A stretch of DNA of 64,000 bases, taken from the NCBI RefSeq assembly GCF_001571305.1, contig NZ_BCTN01000002.1, positions 124,001 through 188,000 on the forward strand. The letters run 5' to 3'. Made by a program: the position numbers and the translations under genes. The stretch comes from Erwinia persicina NBRC 102418. Lineage in GTDB: Bacteria > Pseudomonadota > Gammaproteobacteria > Enterobacterales > Enterobacteriaceae. Positions 1-9,017 of this stretch are shown here, in pieces. The notes beneath the pieces are model-generated. The model saw only the letters and a program-made list of their open reading frames with translations. It was not told where the DNA came from and did no database searches. Positions within the stretch are counted from its first letter, which is position 1; each line of letters opens with the position of its first letter.

Positions 1-552
1 AGCTATACCGTCGGCTCCAACGAGTTTTGCTTAGGTTATGCCGCCAGCCGCCAGACGGCGCTGACGCTGGACGCCGGGCATTTCCATCCGACCGAAGTGA
101 TCTCCGATAAGATCTCCACCGCCATGCTCTACGTGCCGCGTCTGCTGCTGCACGTCAGCCGCCCGGTGCGCTGGGACAGTGATCATGTCGTGCTGCTCGA
201 TGATGAAACGCAGGCGATTGCCAGCGAAATCGTGCGTCAGCGCCTGTTCGATAAAGTACATATTGGTCTCGACTTCTTCGATGCTTCAATCAACCGCATT
301 GCGGCCTGGGTGATCGGCACGCGTAACGCCAAAAAAGCCCTGCTGCGCGCACTGCTTGAACCGGTTGATACGCTGAAAGCGCTGGAAAATGACGGCGACT
401 ACACCGCACGCCTGGCACTGCTGGAAGAGCAAAAGTCCCTGCCGTGGCAGGCCGTGTGGGAGGCCTGGTGCCTGCGCCACGACGTGCCCGCCGGGGCCAG
501 CTGGTTAGGCGACGTCCGCCAGTATGAACAACAGATCCTCAGCCAACGTTAA
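1..552 (+). CDS. rhaA: L-rhamnose isomerase, C-terminal part (5' end outside window)
   Basis: The reading frame is open from base 1 and gives about 183 residues, which align throughout with the C-terminal 40-45% of enterobacterial RhaA (about 419 aa). Recognisable stretches include [36 protein letters not shown] and [21 protein letters not shown], which carry metal- and substrate-binding residues of the isomerase barrel. RhaA converts L-rhamnose to L-rhamnulose in the cytoplasm. It lies 9 bp upstream of rhaD in the usual order. The ATG at 97 is internal and is not the start. Confidence 0.97.
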   Translation, partial: SYTVGSNEFCLGYAASRQTALTLDAGHFHPTEVISDKISTAMLYVPRLLLHVSRPVRWDSDHVVLLDDETQAIASEIVRQRLFDKVHIGLDFFDASINRIAAWVIGTRNAKKALLRALLEPVDTLKALENDGDYTARLALLEEQKSLPWQAVWEAWCLRHDVPAGASWLGDVRQYEQQILSQR

Positions 553-561
553 GGTAACCCT

Positions 562-1404
562 ATGCATCAGATTCTCAACGCCTGGTTTGTCCAGGGAATG
601 GTAAAAGCCACCACCGATATGTGGCTGAAGGGCTGGGACGAACGCAATGGCGGTAATGTCTCACTGCGCCTGCTGGACGAAGAAGTTCAGCCGTTTGCCG
701 CCGATTTTGACCGCAATCCGCGTACCCTGGAGCTGAGTCAGCCGGCGCCCCTGCTGGCCAATGACTGGTTCCTGGTCACCGGCTCAGGGAAATTTTTCCG
801 TAACGTGCAGCTGGACCCGGCTGACAGCCTCGTGTTGCTGCGCGTCAGTGAAGACGGGCGGGCGTTCACCATTCACTGGGGCCTGACCAACGGCGGCGTA
901 CCGACGTCGGAACTGGCCTCACACTTCCAGTCGCACAGCGTGCGTAAGCAACTGACCGCCGGCGCAGACCGCGTGATTATGCACTGCCATGCCACGAATT
1001 TTATGGCGCTGAGCTACGTGGTCGAGCTGGACTCTGCCCGTTTCACCCGACTGCTGTGGGAGGGCAGTACCGAGTGTCTGGTGGTGTTCCCGGACGGCGT
1101 CGGCATTGTGCCGTGGATGGTACCGGGCACTGACGGTATCGGCCGCGCGACCGCGGAAAAAATGCAGTCACACTCGCTGGTGATGTGGCCGTTCCACGGC
1201 ATTTTCGGCGCAGGGCCGACGCTCGATGAAACCTTTGGCCTGATTGATACTGCTGAGAAGTCCTCTGAAGTGGTGGTAAAAGTGCTGTCGATGGGGGGCA
1301 TGAGGCAGAGTATTACCACGGATGAACTGATCGCGCTCGGCGAGCGCTTTGCTGTGAAACCCTGGCGCGCCGCGCTGGAAGCGAAGCATAACCATGCTGC
1401 GTAA
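562..1404 (+). CDS. rhaD: Rhamnulose-1-phosphate aldolase
   Basis: This 280-residue protein has the length and sequence of RhaD (274 aa in E. coli), a class II Zn aldolase. It cleaves L-rhamnulose-1-phosphate to dihydroxyacetone phosphate and L-lactaldehyde. The motif [13 protein letters not shown] holds the paired zinc-ligand histidines, preceded by the glycine-rich [11 protein letters not shown] segment. An AAGGTAA ribosome site precedes the ATG by a few bases. Its 3' end overlaps the rhaM start by 11 bp, so the two are probably translationally coupled. Confidence 0.96.
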   Translation: MHQILNAWFVQGMVKATTDMWLKGWDERNGGNVSLRLLDEEVQPFAADFDRNPRTLELSQPAPLLANDWFLVTGSGKFFRNVQLDPADSLVLLRVSEDGRAFTIHWGLTNGGVPTSELASHFQSHSVRKQLTAGADRVIMHCHATNFMALSYVVELDSARFTRLLWEGSTECLVVFPDGVGIVPWMVPGTDGIGRATAEKMQSHSLVMWPFHGIFGAGPTLDETFGLIDTAEKSSEVVVKVLSMGGMRQSITTDELIALGERFAVKPWRAALEAKHNHAA

Positions 1405-1708
1405 GGCTTTTGTGATGCAGGTTCATCCTGATAAGCATCAGGCGTATCAGCAGCGGCACAATCCGATCTGGCCTGAGCTGGCAGAGACGCTGAAAGCGCA
1501 CGGCGCGCACCACTACAGCATTTTTCTGGATGCATCACGCAGTCTGCTGTTTGCCGTCGTGGAAATCGAGTCAGAAGCGCGCTGGAATGCGGTGGCGAAT
1601 ACAGAGGTGTGCCAGCGATGGTGGCAATCAATGAGCGAGCTGATGCCATCGAATGCGGACCACAGCCCGGTGAGTGAGGCGCTGACCCCGGTATTTTATC
1701 TGGACTGA
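1394..1708 (+). CDS. rhaM: L-rhamnose mutarotase
   Basis: This 104-residue protein matches RhaM, a dimeric alpha/beta-barrel protein that interconverts the alpha and beta anomers of L-rhamnose before isomerisation. The conserved RKAFVMQV start, RHNPIWPEL (with the catalytic histidine), ERWNAVA-like and CQRWW segments are present, and it ends VFYLD. It overlaps rhaD and is the last gene of the operon, followed directly by a hairpin terminator. No regulatory region of the rha operon lies in the window. Confidence 0.95.
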   Translation: MLRKAFVMQVHPDKHQAYQQRHNPIWPELAETLKAHGAHHYSIFLDASRSLLFAVVEIESEARWNAVANTEVCQRWWQSMSELMPSNADHSPVSEALTPVFYLD

Positions 1709-1720
1709 AGTGACAGCAGG

Positions 1721-1749
1721 GGGCCGATCGCATTACCGATCGGCCCTTT
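1721..1749 (+). terminator. Rho-independent-type terminator of the rha operon
   Basis: A perfect 10-bp stem (GGGCCGATCG / CGATCGGCCC, loop CATTAC) starts 12 bp after the rhaM stop and is followed by TTTCC. It lies between the convergent rhaM and sotB genes. Confidence 0.8.
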
Positions 1750-1756
1750 CCGGTCG

Positions 1757-2941
1757 TTAACCATTTAACCGCAGCTGCGGATACCGCTTCATACTCCACG
1801 CACACCACAGCAACGCCAGAGTGCCGATGGCACCGCCGACATAGCCTACGCTGGCCATATTCAGATGCAGACTCACCTGGTTACCTAACAGCGCGCCTGC
1901 ACCGATACCAATATTATAAATCCCCGACAGCAGCGACATCGCCACATCCGTCGCATCCGGCGCCAGCGCCAGCACGCGTACCTGCACCGCCAGGCCAATG
2001 ATCATCATCGCCATTCCCCAGATAATGCACAGGGTGGAAATCGCCAGCGTATGGGTAGCGGATAAATACAGCGACAGCATCGACAGGGTAATCAGCGCAA
2101 TCGCCCCGAGTAAAAAGGTCGCCGGATATTTATTGCCGTAAATACTGAACAGCACGCTGCCGACAATCCCTGCCGCGCCGAATATGAGCAGCAGGAACGT
2201 GGTGAAGCCACCGCTCAGGGCGGCGACGCTCTGAATAAACGGCTCAATATAGCTGTAAGCGGTGTAGTGCGCGGTCACGGTCACGGCAATCAATATATAC
2301 AGCGCGACCAGGGCTGGGCGACGGAACAGCATCGGCACGCTTTTCAGTGAGCCGGTATGTTCGCTGGGCAACTTAGGCAGCAGCTTTACCAGCAGCAGCA
2401 TGGTGACCAGCGCCACGGCGCCAATAACGGCAAAGGTGATGCGCCAGCCAAGCAGCTGGCCGATCATACGACCAATCGGCAGGCCGAGCACCATCGCCAG
2501 CGCAGTGCCGGTCGCCAGCATACTCAGCGCCTGGGTCTTTTTCCCCGGTGGGGCGACGCGGATTGCCAGTGATGCCGTAATCGACCAGAAAACAGCATGG
2601 GAAAAGGCGATGCCGATGCGCGACACCACTAATGTGGTGAAGTCCCAGGCGACGGAAGAGAGTGCGTGGCTGGCAATAAACAGCACAAATATCACAATCA
2701 ACAATAGCCGGCGTTCAATATTACGCGTCAGCAGCATCATCGGCAGCGACATTAATGCCACCACCCAGGCATAAATGGTCAGCATCAGGCCAACCTGTGC
2801 CGTAGGCATGGAAAAACTGCTGCCGATATCGGAAAGCAGGCCGACCGGAACAAACTCCGTGGTATTAAAAATAAACGCACCAATAGCGAGCATAACCACG
2901 CGTAGCCATGCGGTCTTACGGGAAACAGTAGTTGATTGCAT
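1757..2941 (-). CDS. sotB: Sugar efflux MFS transporter SotB
   Basis: This 394-residue, 12-TM major facilitator resembles SotB (YdeA, 396 aa), a drug/H+ antiporter-1 family exporter of L-arabinose and other sugars or IPTG. Shared stretches are [14 protein letters not shown] in TM1, [27 protein letters not shown] and [14 protein letters not shown]. It converges on rhaM across the terminator and is divergent from glsB. Function is taken from the family; the inducer is unknown here. A short inverted repeat lies 31 bp upstream of its start. Confidence 0.93.
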   Translation of the reverse strand: MQSTTVSRKTAWLRVVMLAIGAFIFNTTEFVPVGLLSDIGSSFSMPTAQVGLMLTIYAWVVALMSLPMMLLTRNIERRLLLIVIFVLFIASHALSSVAWDFTTLVVSRIGIAFSHAVFWSITASLAIRVAPPGKKTQALSMLATGTALAMVLGLPIGRMIGQLLGWRITFAVIGAVALVTMLLLVKLLPKLPSEHTGSLKSVPMLFRRPALVALYILIAVTVTAHYTAYSYIEPFIQSVAALSGGFTTFLLLIFGAAGIVGSVLFSIYGNKYPATFLLGAIALITLSMLSLYLSATHTLAISTLCIIWGMAMMIIGLAVQVRVLALAPDATDVAMSLLSGIYNIGIGAGALLGNQVSLHLNMASVGYVGGAIGTLALLWCAWSMKRYPQLRLNG

Positions 2942-2971
2942 TGAAGTTAACGACGTGTTGAGGGAATGTTA

Positions 2972-2986
2972 ACCTGAAAATCAGGT
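2972..2986. promoter_or_regulatory. Short inverted repeat between sotB and glsB
   Basis: ACCTGA-AAA-TCAGGT is a perfect 6-bp inverted repeat in the 278-bp divergent region between sotB and glsB, close to the sotB start. It could be an operator; the regulator is unknown. The rest of the gap is AT-rich and probably holds both promoters. Confidence 0.3.
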
Positions 2987-3219
2987 AAAAGAATAACGCC
3001 GGATATTGTCTTTTATTTATCCGCCAGATGAAATAAAAAAATCCACAAAATTGTAAATCAGAATTTTTATTTAAGCGGGTGTGATGCTGCCGCTATATTT
3101 CAGTTGTTAACATAATGTAAAAATTCCCACCGCTTCTCCGTTTCAATAATTGACGCCGCTGCGGTCAGGCCGCAGAATCGCGCTGGAAATGAAACCATCA
3201 GGCCAGCGGCAGAGGAAAA

Positions 3220-4149
3220 GTGAACGTGAGTGTTCTGGACAATGCGTTGTTGAGTGAGATCCTCGATCAGGTACGCCCCTTAATCGGTAAGGGGAAGGTG
3301 GCTGATTACATCCCGGCGCTGGCGGATGTGCCCGCTGAGCGGCTTGGCATCGCAGTTTGTATGCTCGACGGCACCGTTTATCAGGCGGGGGACGCAGAGG
3401 AACGCTTTTCTATTCAGTCCATTTCCAAGGTGCTGTCGCTAACGCTGGCCCTGACGCGTTATCAGGACAGTGAAATCTGGCAGCGGGTGGGCAAAGAGCC
3501 GTCCGGCCAGCCGTTCAACTCTCTGGTCCAGCTGGAGCTGGAACAGGGGAAACCGCGCAACCCGTTTATCAACGCCGGGGCCCTGGTGGTGTGCGATATG
3601 CTGGAAACGCGACTGACGGCACCCCGGCAGCGCATGCTGGAAGTGGTCAGAGGCCTGGTTCAGGAACCTGAAATTGCCTATGACCGCCATGTGGCGCGTT
3701 CCGAGTTTGATCATTCAGCGCGCAATGCCTCTATCGCCTGGCTGATGAAATCCTTCGGTAATTTTGATAACGATGTTCCGACGGTGCTGCAAACCTATTT
3801 CCATTACTGCTCCCTGACACTGAGCTGCGTCGAGCTGGCGCGCTGTTTCCTCTATCTTGCCAACCACGGTAAAGGACCCGGTCAGGATGAAGCGATGCTG
3901 ACGCCTAAGCAGACCCGCCAGATCAATGCCCTGATGGTCACCAGCGGCATGTATGACGGCGCGGGGGAGTTCGCGTGGCGCGTTGGGATGCCGGGCAAGT
4001 CTGGGGTAGGGGGAGGGATCATCGCCGTGATCCCGGGAGAGATGAGCATTGCCGTCTGGTCACCAGAGCTGGATCCGTCAGGCAATTCTTTAGCCGGTAC
4101 CGCGGCGCTGGAACTGCTGGCAGAACGTATCGGAAGGTCAATTTTCTGA
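3220..4149 (+). CDS. glsB: Glutaminase (GlsB/YneH type)
   Basis: This 309-residue serine-dependent glutaminase of the beta-lactamase-like fold matches E. coli YneH (308 aa). It hydrolyses glutamine to glutamate and ammonia. Visible motifs are [12 protein letters not shown] with the catalytic Sxx[26 protein letters not shown] and GKSGVGGGI. Two in-frame GTG codons compete as start. The one at 3220 is only 4 nt from AGG, while the one at 3226 is 10 nt away and gives an N-terminus (MSVLDNALL) that fits the family equally well. Neither is an ATG. Monocistronic by position. Confidence 0.94.
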   Translation: MNVSVLDNALLSEILDQVRPLIGKGKVADYIPALADVPAERLGIAVCMLDGTVYQAGDAEERFSIQSISKVLSLTLALTRYQDSEIWQRVGKEPSGQPFNSLVQLELEQGKPRNPFINAGALVVCDMLETRLTAPRQRMLEVVRGLVQEPEIAYDRHVARSEFDHSARNASIAWLMKSFGNFDNDVPTVLQTYFHYCSLTLSCVELARCFLYLANHGKGPGQDEAMLTPKQTRQINALMVTSGMYDGAGEFAWRVGMPGKSGVGGGIIAVIPGEMSIAVWSPELDPSGNSLAGTAALELLAERIGRSIF

Positions 4150-4295
4150 GAGTTGGCCCTCCGGGTAACGGCCTTTTATAGTCAACTAACGTTATTAATT
4201 AGTGATCGTGATCAAATATTCTGTCAGCACATACTGCTAATATTTCGCGGAGAAAAATAACTTTTTCGCACAGCAGAATAATCTGAGAGGGTAAA

Positions 4296-4469
4296 ATGAC
4301 TATTCAGGCACGGCAACTCACTCTGAATCACCAACTGCGTCAGTTTGGCATGCTGGTTAAACTGGCGATGATACGCTCCACACCCCAGTGCATCGAAGTC
4401 TGGACCATGAGCGGTAACCGGCTGCGTTTTACTCCGGCCCAGCAGATTGAGGCTTTATTAGTAGTATGA
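4296..4469 (+). CDS. 57-residue protein of unknown function
   Basis: An ATG preceded by GAGAGGG at good spacing opens a 57-codon frame. The product is basic in its N-terminal half (MTIQARQLTLNHQLRQFG), followed by LVKLAMIRSTP, CIEVWTMSGNRLRFTP and QQIEALLVV. No signal peptide or membrane segment is evident and I do not recognise the family. Its stop overlaps the start of the next small frame (ATGATGA), an arrangement typical of coupled translation, which supports both being real. Confidence 0.55.
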   Translation: MTIQARQLTLNHQLRQFGMLVKLAMIRSTPQCIEVWTMSGNRLRFTPAQQIEALLVV

Positions 4470-4588
4470 TGAACCTGCGAATTCTGGTGATTGCTGCGGC
4501 CATACTGGCCGCTGTCACAGCGATGAGCATCATTACCCAGCCCCTTCCCGCGCTTTACACTTACGATGACACGCCGTCGACAAAATAG
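4466..4588 (+). CDS. 40-residue small membrane protein
   Basis: This starts inside the stop of the preceding small gene (ATGA overlap). The product begins MMNLRILVIAAAILAAV and ends PALYTYDDTPSTK: one hydrophobic segment at about residues 4-25 and a short polar C-terminus. It could be an inner-membrane microprotein or a short secreted peptide. The family is not recognised. The evidence is the overlap, the strong hydrophobic pattern and the otherwise empty 546-bp gap. Confidence 0.5.
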   Translation: MMNLRILVIAAAILAAVTAMSIITQPLPALYTYDDTPSTK

Positions 4589-4695
4589 TCCCCTTGCAGG
4601 GTAAGCTGTTATCACCCTTCATATTAGGCTACCCTGGTGAAGCGATGCCGACGCTTTGTGCGTTGTGTTTATAAACCTTCATCAGGAGACCACCC

Positions 4696-5574
4696 ATGAC
4701 TTCACTTCCTACCGTCGCCGTGCTCGGTCTGGGCGCGATGGGACACGCCTTTGCCGCCAATCTTCTCAAAAATAACTTCCGGGTTTACGGCTGGAACCGC
4801 ACGCGTCAGCGCGGTGAAGATCTGCTCCCTGATGGCCTGATATTGTGTGACACCGCCGGGGAGGCCGTAGCCGATGCCGGGGTGATTCTGGTCATGCTCT
4901 CCGACGGGCCGATCACCTTATCCACCTGCGCGCAGGTTCTGCCTTATCTTAAGCCCTCCGCCGTACTGTGCCAGATGGGAACCATCGGCGTTGACGCCAC
5001 GCAACAGCTTATCGACAGCGTGCAGGAGAAACGTCCGGACGTGGTGCTGCTGGATGCGCCTGTTTCCGGCACCAAAGCCCCGGCTGAACAGGCACAGATC
5101 CTCGTGCTGGCCAGCGGCGATCGTCAGCGTGCGACCGCCATTGACCCCGTGTTTGCTGCCATCGCCAAAAGAGCAACGTGGCTGGGTGCGGCGGGGGCGG
5201 GGTCGAAGATGAAACTGGTGGCTAACGCCTGGCTGGTTTCGGTGATGCAGGGCGTGGCGGAAAGTACCCGGCTGGCGCAGCAGTTAGGATTTACCCCCGA
5301 TGATTTCTGGCAGGTGCTGGAGGGCGGGCCGCTTGCTGCACCCTACGTGAAAGGGAAACTGGCCATGATCGCCAGCGGGGAGTACCCGCCGCAAATGCAG
5401 CTGACCTGGGCGTTGAAAGATGCGCGGCTGGCGCTGGACGCTGCGGGTGCCAGTACCCTGCCGGTTCTGCAGACCATCGCTACGCAATGGCAGGGGGCGG
5501 TTGATGCCGGATACGGCAGCAAGGATCTGTCGGTTGTCTATCGCTATCTGCACGATCAGCATAAAACAGCGTAA
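4696..5574 (+). CDS. NAD(P)-dependent 3-hydroxyisobutyrate dehydrogenase-family oxidoreductase
   Basis: This 292-residue member of the beta-hydroxyacid dehydrogenase family starts with a Rossmann motif VAVLGLGAMGHAFAANLL and continues with GWNRTR. It has the family substrate-binding motif DAPVSGTKAPAEQ and catalytic-lysine region GAGSKMKLVANAWL, with an all-alpha C-terminal half. It oxidises or reduces a small hydroxy acid or imine; the substrate cannot be told. AGGAGA lies before the ATG. It stands alone upstream of a divergently unrelated Rrf2 gene and has no obvious pathway partner. Confidence 0.88.
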   Translation: MTSLPTVAVLGLGAMGHAFAANLLKNNFRVYGWNRTRQRGEDLLPDGLILCDTAGEAVADAGVILVMLSDGPITLSTCAQVLPYLKPSAVLCQMGTIGVDATQQLIDSVQEKRPDVVLLDAPVSGTKAPAEQAQILVLASGDRQRATAIDPVFAAIAKRATWLGAAGAGSKMKLVANAWLVSVMQGVAESTRLAQQLGFTPDDFWQVLEGGPLAAPYVKGKLAMIASGEYPPQMQLTWALKDARLALDAAGASTLPVLQTIATQWQGAVDAGYGSKDLSVVYRYLHDQHKTA

Positions 5575-5671
5575 AAGAAAACGGGCAGGGAGGGTTTATA
5601 ATTCCCTGCAAATCATCATGATATCCTCAATAGCCCGTACTGCTTAGTGCATGGCTTCAAAATGGTCTCTA

Positions 5672-5734
5672 AGTTTGTTATATTATCAAACTCATGTATT
5701 TTATAGTTGACTGATTTTTAATGCTTTTTATTGT
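5672..5734 (+). promoter_or_regulatory. Inverted repeat and candidate promoter of the Rrf2 gene
   Basis: AGTTTG-N9-CAAACT (5672-5692) is a perfect 6-bp inverted repeat with an AT-only spacer. It is followed by a sigma-70-like promoter, TTGACT (5707-5712) and TATTGT (5729-5734), 16 bp apart and 45 bp before the Rrf2 start. Autoregulation is plausible but unproven. Confidence 0.4.
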
Positions 5735-5778
5735 AGTGATTCGTTCTCTGATGAGCCGAAAAAAGCAAGGATCACATC

Positions 5779-6234
5779 ATGCTTGATATTCGTTTTCCTA
5801 CCGCCATGCAAATGGTGCTGTGTATCGCTAAGGCGGATAGCGAGGGACGGCGCTGCACCAGTAAAATCCTCGCCGATGGGCTGGATGCTAACCCCAGTTT
5901 CGTGCGCAAGATGATGGTGCCACTGACACGTGACGGGATTATTGTCTCAACGCTCGGCCGCTGCGGCACAACGCGCCTTGGCCGCCCGGCAGACCAGATA
6001 ACGCTCTGCGATATCTACACCTCAGTGATAGAAGATAAACCACTGATGGCCGGTCGCCCGGACGTTCCGGCACTCTGTGTCGTCAGCGCCAATGCCTGCT
6101 GGTACTTCAAACAGCTGGCCAAAGAAGCCGAACAGGCTTCCCTTGATGTGCTCGCCCGACGTACCGTCGCCGACGCACTGCGTGAGATAATGCAGCGTAA
6201 CGAAGTTCATCCCGATCAGCGCTGCGCCTCCTGA
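5779..6234 (+). CDS. Rrf2 family transcriptional regulator
   Basis: This 151-residue protein has the Rrf2 winged-helix layout: RFPTAMQMVLCIA, then CTSKILADGLDANPSFVRKMMVPL (recognition helix) and DGIIVSTLGRCGTTRLGRPADQITLCDIY (wing and dimer helix). It has several cysteines, but not the clear three-cysteine Fe-S cluster spacing of IscR/NsrR, so it is closer to YwnA-type members. AAGGA precedes the ATG. The likely target is its own promoter or the neighbouring dehydrogenase; the signal is unknown. Confidence 0.85.
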   Translation: MLDIRFPTAMQMVLCIAKADSEGRRCTSKILADGLDANPSFVRKMMVPLTRDGIIVSTLGRCGTTRLGRPADQITLCDIYTSVIEDKPLMAGRPDVPALCVVSANACWYFKQLAKEAEQASLDVLARRTVADALREIMQRNEVHPDQRCAS

Positions 6235-6245
6235 GTGTTGCCTGA

Positions 6246-6276
6246 TTTCCCCTGTGCGGGTTGCGCGCAGGGGAAA
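6246..6276 (+). terminator. Hairpin after the Rrf2 gene
   Basis: A 9-bp stem, TTTCCCCTG / CAGGGGAAA, begins 12 bp after the Rrf2 stop. There is no U-tract afterwards, so it may need help or serve as an mRNA end-stabilising hairpin. Confidence 0.45.
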
Positions 6277-6339
6277 ATAGTCCCCCCTTAATCTTTCCCG
6301 CCAGTCGTGTCCACCTATGCCCTGAATCGCCCGCCGATC

Positions 6340-6400
6340 GCACTTAATGCAACAATAAAACTTGCATTAAAACGATGCCTGCCTTACCGTTATTAAGTGC
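6340..6400. promoter_or_regulatory. Cluster of TTAATGCA-type inverted repeats upstream of the AraC-family gene
   Basis: Two interleaved perfect 9-bp inverted repeats occur in 61 bp. TTAATGCAA (6344-6352) pairs with TTGCATTAA (6362-6370), and GCACTTAAT (6340-6348) pairs with ATTAAGTGC (6392-6400). The core TTAA(G)TGCA thus occurs three times. The cluster ends 91 bp upstream of the MarA/SoxS/RamA-like gene and looks like a repressor operator array; the binding protein is not identified. Confidence 0.5.
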
Positions 6401-6491
6401 ATTCGTCAAAGTTACTCTTTAGGGGCGTACCTGGTCAGAACAACAGGCACGCTAGTGACATTATTGCCTTAATCCATTCAGGGGAAGTCCG

Positions 6492-6836
6492 ATGAGCCAT
6501 GATGATTTTATTAATGATCTCGTAATGTGGATCGATACGCACATTGAAGGGAAGATGGACTTAGACACCGTGTCCGCACGCGCTGGCTACTCCAAGTGGC
6601 ACCTGCAACGTATGTTTAAACAGCACACCGGCTACGCGCTGGGTGAGTATATTCGTGAACGCCGTCTGAAAAAATCCGCTGAACGCCTCGCCCGGGGCGG
6701 TGAGCCGATTCTGGATGTGGCGATCAGCTTTGGTTTTGACTCACAGCAGTCCTTCAACCGCAGCTTCAAACGTCAGTTTGGCCAGTCGCCGGGGGCATGG
6801 CGCCGTCAGGTTCAGATCGCCGCGCACGCGGCCTGA
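6492..6836 (+). CDS. MarA/SoxS/RamA-type AraC-family transcriptional activator
   Basis: This 114-residue protein consists of the DNA-binding domain only, as in MarA, SoxS and RamA. Two HTH motifs are visible: VSARAGYSKWHLQRMFKQHTG, with the YSKWHLQRMF recognition helix nearly identical to SoxS/RamA, and ILDVAISFGFDSQQSFNRSF. Such proteins activate efflux, porin-repression and oxidative-stress genes as monomers and are controlled mainly by their amount. The repeat array just upstream suggests transcriptional repression. AGGGGAA precedes the ATG. Whether it is SoxS, RamA or a lineage-specific paralogue cannot be settled from sequence alone. Confidence 0.88.
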   Translation: MSHDDFINDLVMWIDTHIEGKMDLDTVSARAGYSKWHLQRMFKQHTGYALGEYIRERRLKKSAERLARGGEPILDVAISFGFDSQQSFNRSFKRQFGQSPGAWRRQVQIAAHAA

Positions 6837-6856
6837 CCATTGCATTCCCCTGCGAC

Positions 6857-6884
6857 GCAGGCGGATATTCACCTATCCGCCTGC
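6857..6884 (+). terminator. Strong hairpin after the AraC-family gene
   Basis: A perfect 11-bp stem, GCAGGCGGATA / TATCCGCCTGC, with a 6-nt loop lies 20 bp past the stop. No U-tract follows. The remaining 280 bp to the next gene hold no supported gene and presumably carry the promoter of the oxygenase/ABC operon. Confidence 0.5.
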
Positions 6885-7167
6885 GCCAGCCACACGTCCC
6901 GAACACTCTTAATCCCCCGCAGCCAGTCATTAGTACGTTCAGTACCTCTTCACACTGTGCGCGCTTCCCGCGCCAAAAGAAAATAACATTCCCGCATTTC
7001 GAATTGCAGACAGACGTTATCTGCGATTGTGCCAACCTTTGCCACTATTGATATTTTACCTGCCGCGCAAAAAACGGAATATTCCCTCTGTCAGCCGGAG
7101 CGCCTGCCGCTCGCCCTTGACCGCCCGACCTTTCGCCGCGTGTCATAAACCCTGTTACGGAGTTTCC

Positions 7168-8196
7168 ATGAGCCAGATTACCTCATTACCGATCCTTGAT
7201 TTCGCCCAGCTCGACGGTGATGCCGCGCAGCAGAAAGCCTTTTTGCAAAAGCTCAGCCGCTCAGCGCGCGACGTGGGCTTTTTCTATCTGATCAATCACG
7301 GGGTAGATGAACAGCTGTCGGCACGCGTACAGCAGCTGTCCCGGCAGTTTTTTGCACTACCGGAGGAAGACAAGCAGCGGGTATCGATGATCCACTCGCC
7401 GCATTTTCGCGGTTATAACCGGGCAGGTTCGGAGGTCACGCGCAGTCAGCCAGACTGGCGTGAACAGTTTGATATTGGTGCAGAACGTCCCGCACTGCCG
7501 CTGCAAAAGGGGGAGGCGGGCTGGAAACGCCTGCAGGGGCCGAATCTGTGGCCAGAGGCTTTGCCCGAACTCAAACCGACGCTGCTGCACTGGCAACAGG
7601 AAATGACCACCATGTCCCAGCGGCTGCTGCGTGCTTTTGCTCAGGCGCTGGAACTGTCGCCGGATGCCTTTGATGCGCTTTACGGTGAAAAGCCCAACGA
7701 GCATATCAAGCTGATCCGCTATCCCGGGCAGACCACAGAAACGACCCGTCAGGGCGTCGGCGCTCACAAAGACTCCGGCTTCCTCAGCTTCCTGTTACAG
7801 GATCAGCAGCGCGGATTACAGGTGGAGGTCGAGCCGGATCGCTGGGTGGATGCGCTGCCTCTGCAGGGCGCATTTGTGGTGAATATTGGTGAGCTGCTGG
7901 AACTGGCCAGCAATGGTTACCTGCGCGCTACCGTGCACCGTGTGGTATCACCGCCCAATGACCAGGATCGCCTGTCCATTGCGTTTTTCCTTGGCGCACA
8001 GCTGGATGCCGTCGTGTCGGTCTTTACGCTGCCGGAAGAAATTGCCCGGCTGGCACAGGGTCCGGCCAGCGACCCGCTCAATCCGCTGCTGCGTGATGTC
8101 GGCTGGAACTACCTGAAAGGCCGGTTGCGCTCCCATCCTGACGTGGCAGCCCGCTGGTATCAGGAATTACAACAACAACCTCAATATACGGCTTAA
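7168..8196 (+). CDS. Isopenicillin N synthase-type 2-oxoglutarate/Fe(II) oxygenase
   Basis: The start is the ATG at 7168, preceded by CGGAG; the frame is open further upstream but has no better start. The 342-residue product has the DIOX_N-type N-terminus (LPILDFAQL, GFFYLINHGV) and the double-stranded beta-helix core. The iron triad is HKD (VGAHKDSG) plus H in ATVHRVVSP, followed by RLSIAFF, whose R-x-S binds the co-substrate. It oxidises a small substrate in the cytoplasm. The following MetQNI-like importer 13 bp downstream suggests the substrate is imported, perhaps a sulfur or amino-acid compound (inference). Confidence 0.9.
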   Translation: MSQITSLPILDFAQLDGDAAQQKAFLQKLSRSARDVGFFYLINHGVDEQLSARVQQLSRQFFALPEEDKQRVSMIHSPHFRGYNRAGSEVTRSQPDWREQFDIGAERPALPLQKGEAGWKRLQGPNLWPEALPELKPTLLHWQQEMTTMSQRLLRAFAQALELSPDAFDALYGEKPNEHIKLIRYPGQTTETTRQGVGAHKDSGFLSFLLQDQQRGLQVEVEPDRWVDALPLQGAFVVNIGELLELASNGYLRATVHRVVSPPNDQDRLSIAFFLGAQLDAVVSVFTLPEEIARLAQGPASDPLNPLLRDVGWNYLKGRLRSHPDVAARWYQELQQQPQYTA

Positions 8197-8209
8197 ACAA
8201 GGAAACACC

Positions 8210-9016
8210 ATGACACCTCAGGCTTCATTTTCTCTGGCAGGGATCGCGTTATCGCTGACACTGGCTTTTTCTGCTCAGGCGGCTGAACCGCTACGCGTGG
8301 CGGCCGACGCCGTCCCGCACGCTGAAATTCTTAATTACGTGAAAAAAATCGACCCGACTCTGGATATCAAAGTCATTGAGCTGACCAGCGGCATCAACGC
8401 CAATGAACTGCTGGCACACGGAGACGTGGACGCCAACTATTTCCAGCATGTGCCTTACCTGCGCGATCAGGAAAAGGCCCTAGGGCAGACGTTTACCGTC
8501 GCGGCCACGGTGCACATCGAACCGCTGGGGATCTATTCGCGTAAAGTGAAAAGCCTGAAAGATGTGCCTGAGAAGGGCACCGTGGCGGTGCCAAACAATG
8601 TCACCAACCTCAGCCGCGCCCTCTATCTGCTGCAAAGCCAGGGGCTGATCACGCTGAAACCGGGGTTCAGTGACCCGGCAAAAGACCAGGCCACGCCGAA
8701 AGATATTGCCACCAATCCTAAGCAGCTGAAAATCCTGGAAGTGGAATCCCCGCAGATCCCCCGGGCGCTGGACGATGTCGATCTGGCCGTTATTAACGGT
8801 AACTATGCGCTGGAGGCGGGGCTGACCCCGGCGAAAGACGCGCTGGGGCTGGAATCAGCGAAGAATAATCCGTACGCCAATATCCTGGTCACCACGCCGA
8901 AGCTGGCGAACGACCCGCGCATCCGGCAACTGGCTAAAGATCTCCAGTCGAAGCAGGTCGCTGATTACATACAGCAGACCTACAAAGGCTCGGTGATCCC
9001 GGTGGCGGGGCAATAA
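8210..9016 (+). CDS. MetQ/NlpA-family ABC substrate-binding protein
   Basis: This 268-residue periplasmic protein has a Sec signal peptide of about 24 residues (hydrophobic core, then SAQA). It lacks a lipobox cysteine, unlike classical MetQ/NlpA lipoproteins. Family segments include [55 protein letters not shown] and [12 protein letters not shown]. It binds the ligand for the ATPase and permease that follow. Methionine is the family's standard ligand, but linkage to an oxygenase points to another amino-acid-like compound. The adjacent ATPase starts 1 nt after its stop. Confidence 0.9.
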   Translation: MTPQASFSLAGIALSLTLAFSAQAAEPLRVAADAVPHAEILNYVKKIDPTLDIKVIELTSGINANELLAHGDVDANYFQHVPYLRDQEKALGQTFTVAATVHIEPLGIYSRKVKSLKDVPEKGTVAVPNNVTNLSRALYLLQSQGLITLKPGFSDPAKDQATPKDIATNPKQLKILEVESPQIPRALDDVDLAVINGNYALEAGLTPAKDALGLESAKNNPYANILVTTPKLANDPRIRQLAKDLQSKQVADYIQQTYKGSVIPVAGQ

Positions 9017-9017
9017 G

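Noticed and set aside
1014-1808. 264-codon open frame on the minus strand across rhaD and rhaM
   Set aside because: It lies wholly over strongly conserved genes on the plus strand and has no recognisable protein or ribosome site.
7000-7020. AGACAGACGTTATCTG as a possible MetJ box upstream of the MetQNI-like operon
   Set aside because: Only one half resembles AGACGTCT; tandem boxes needed for MetJ are not present.
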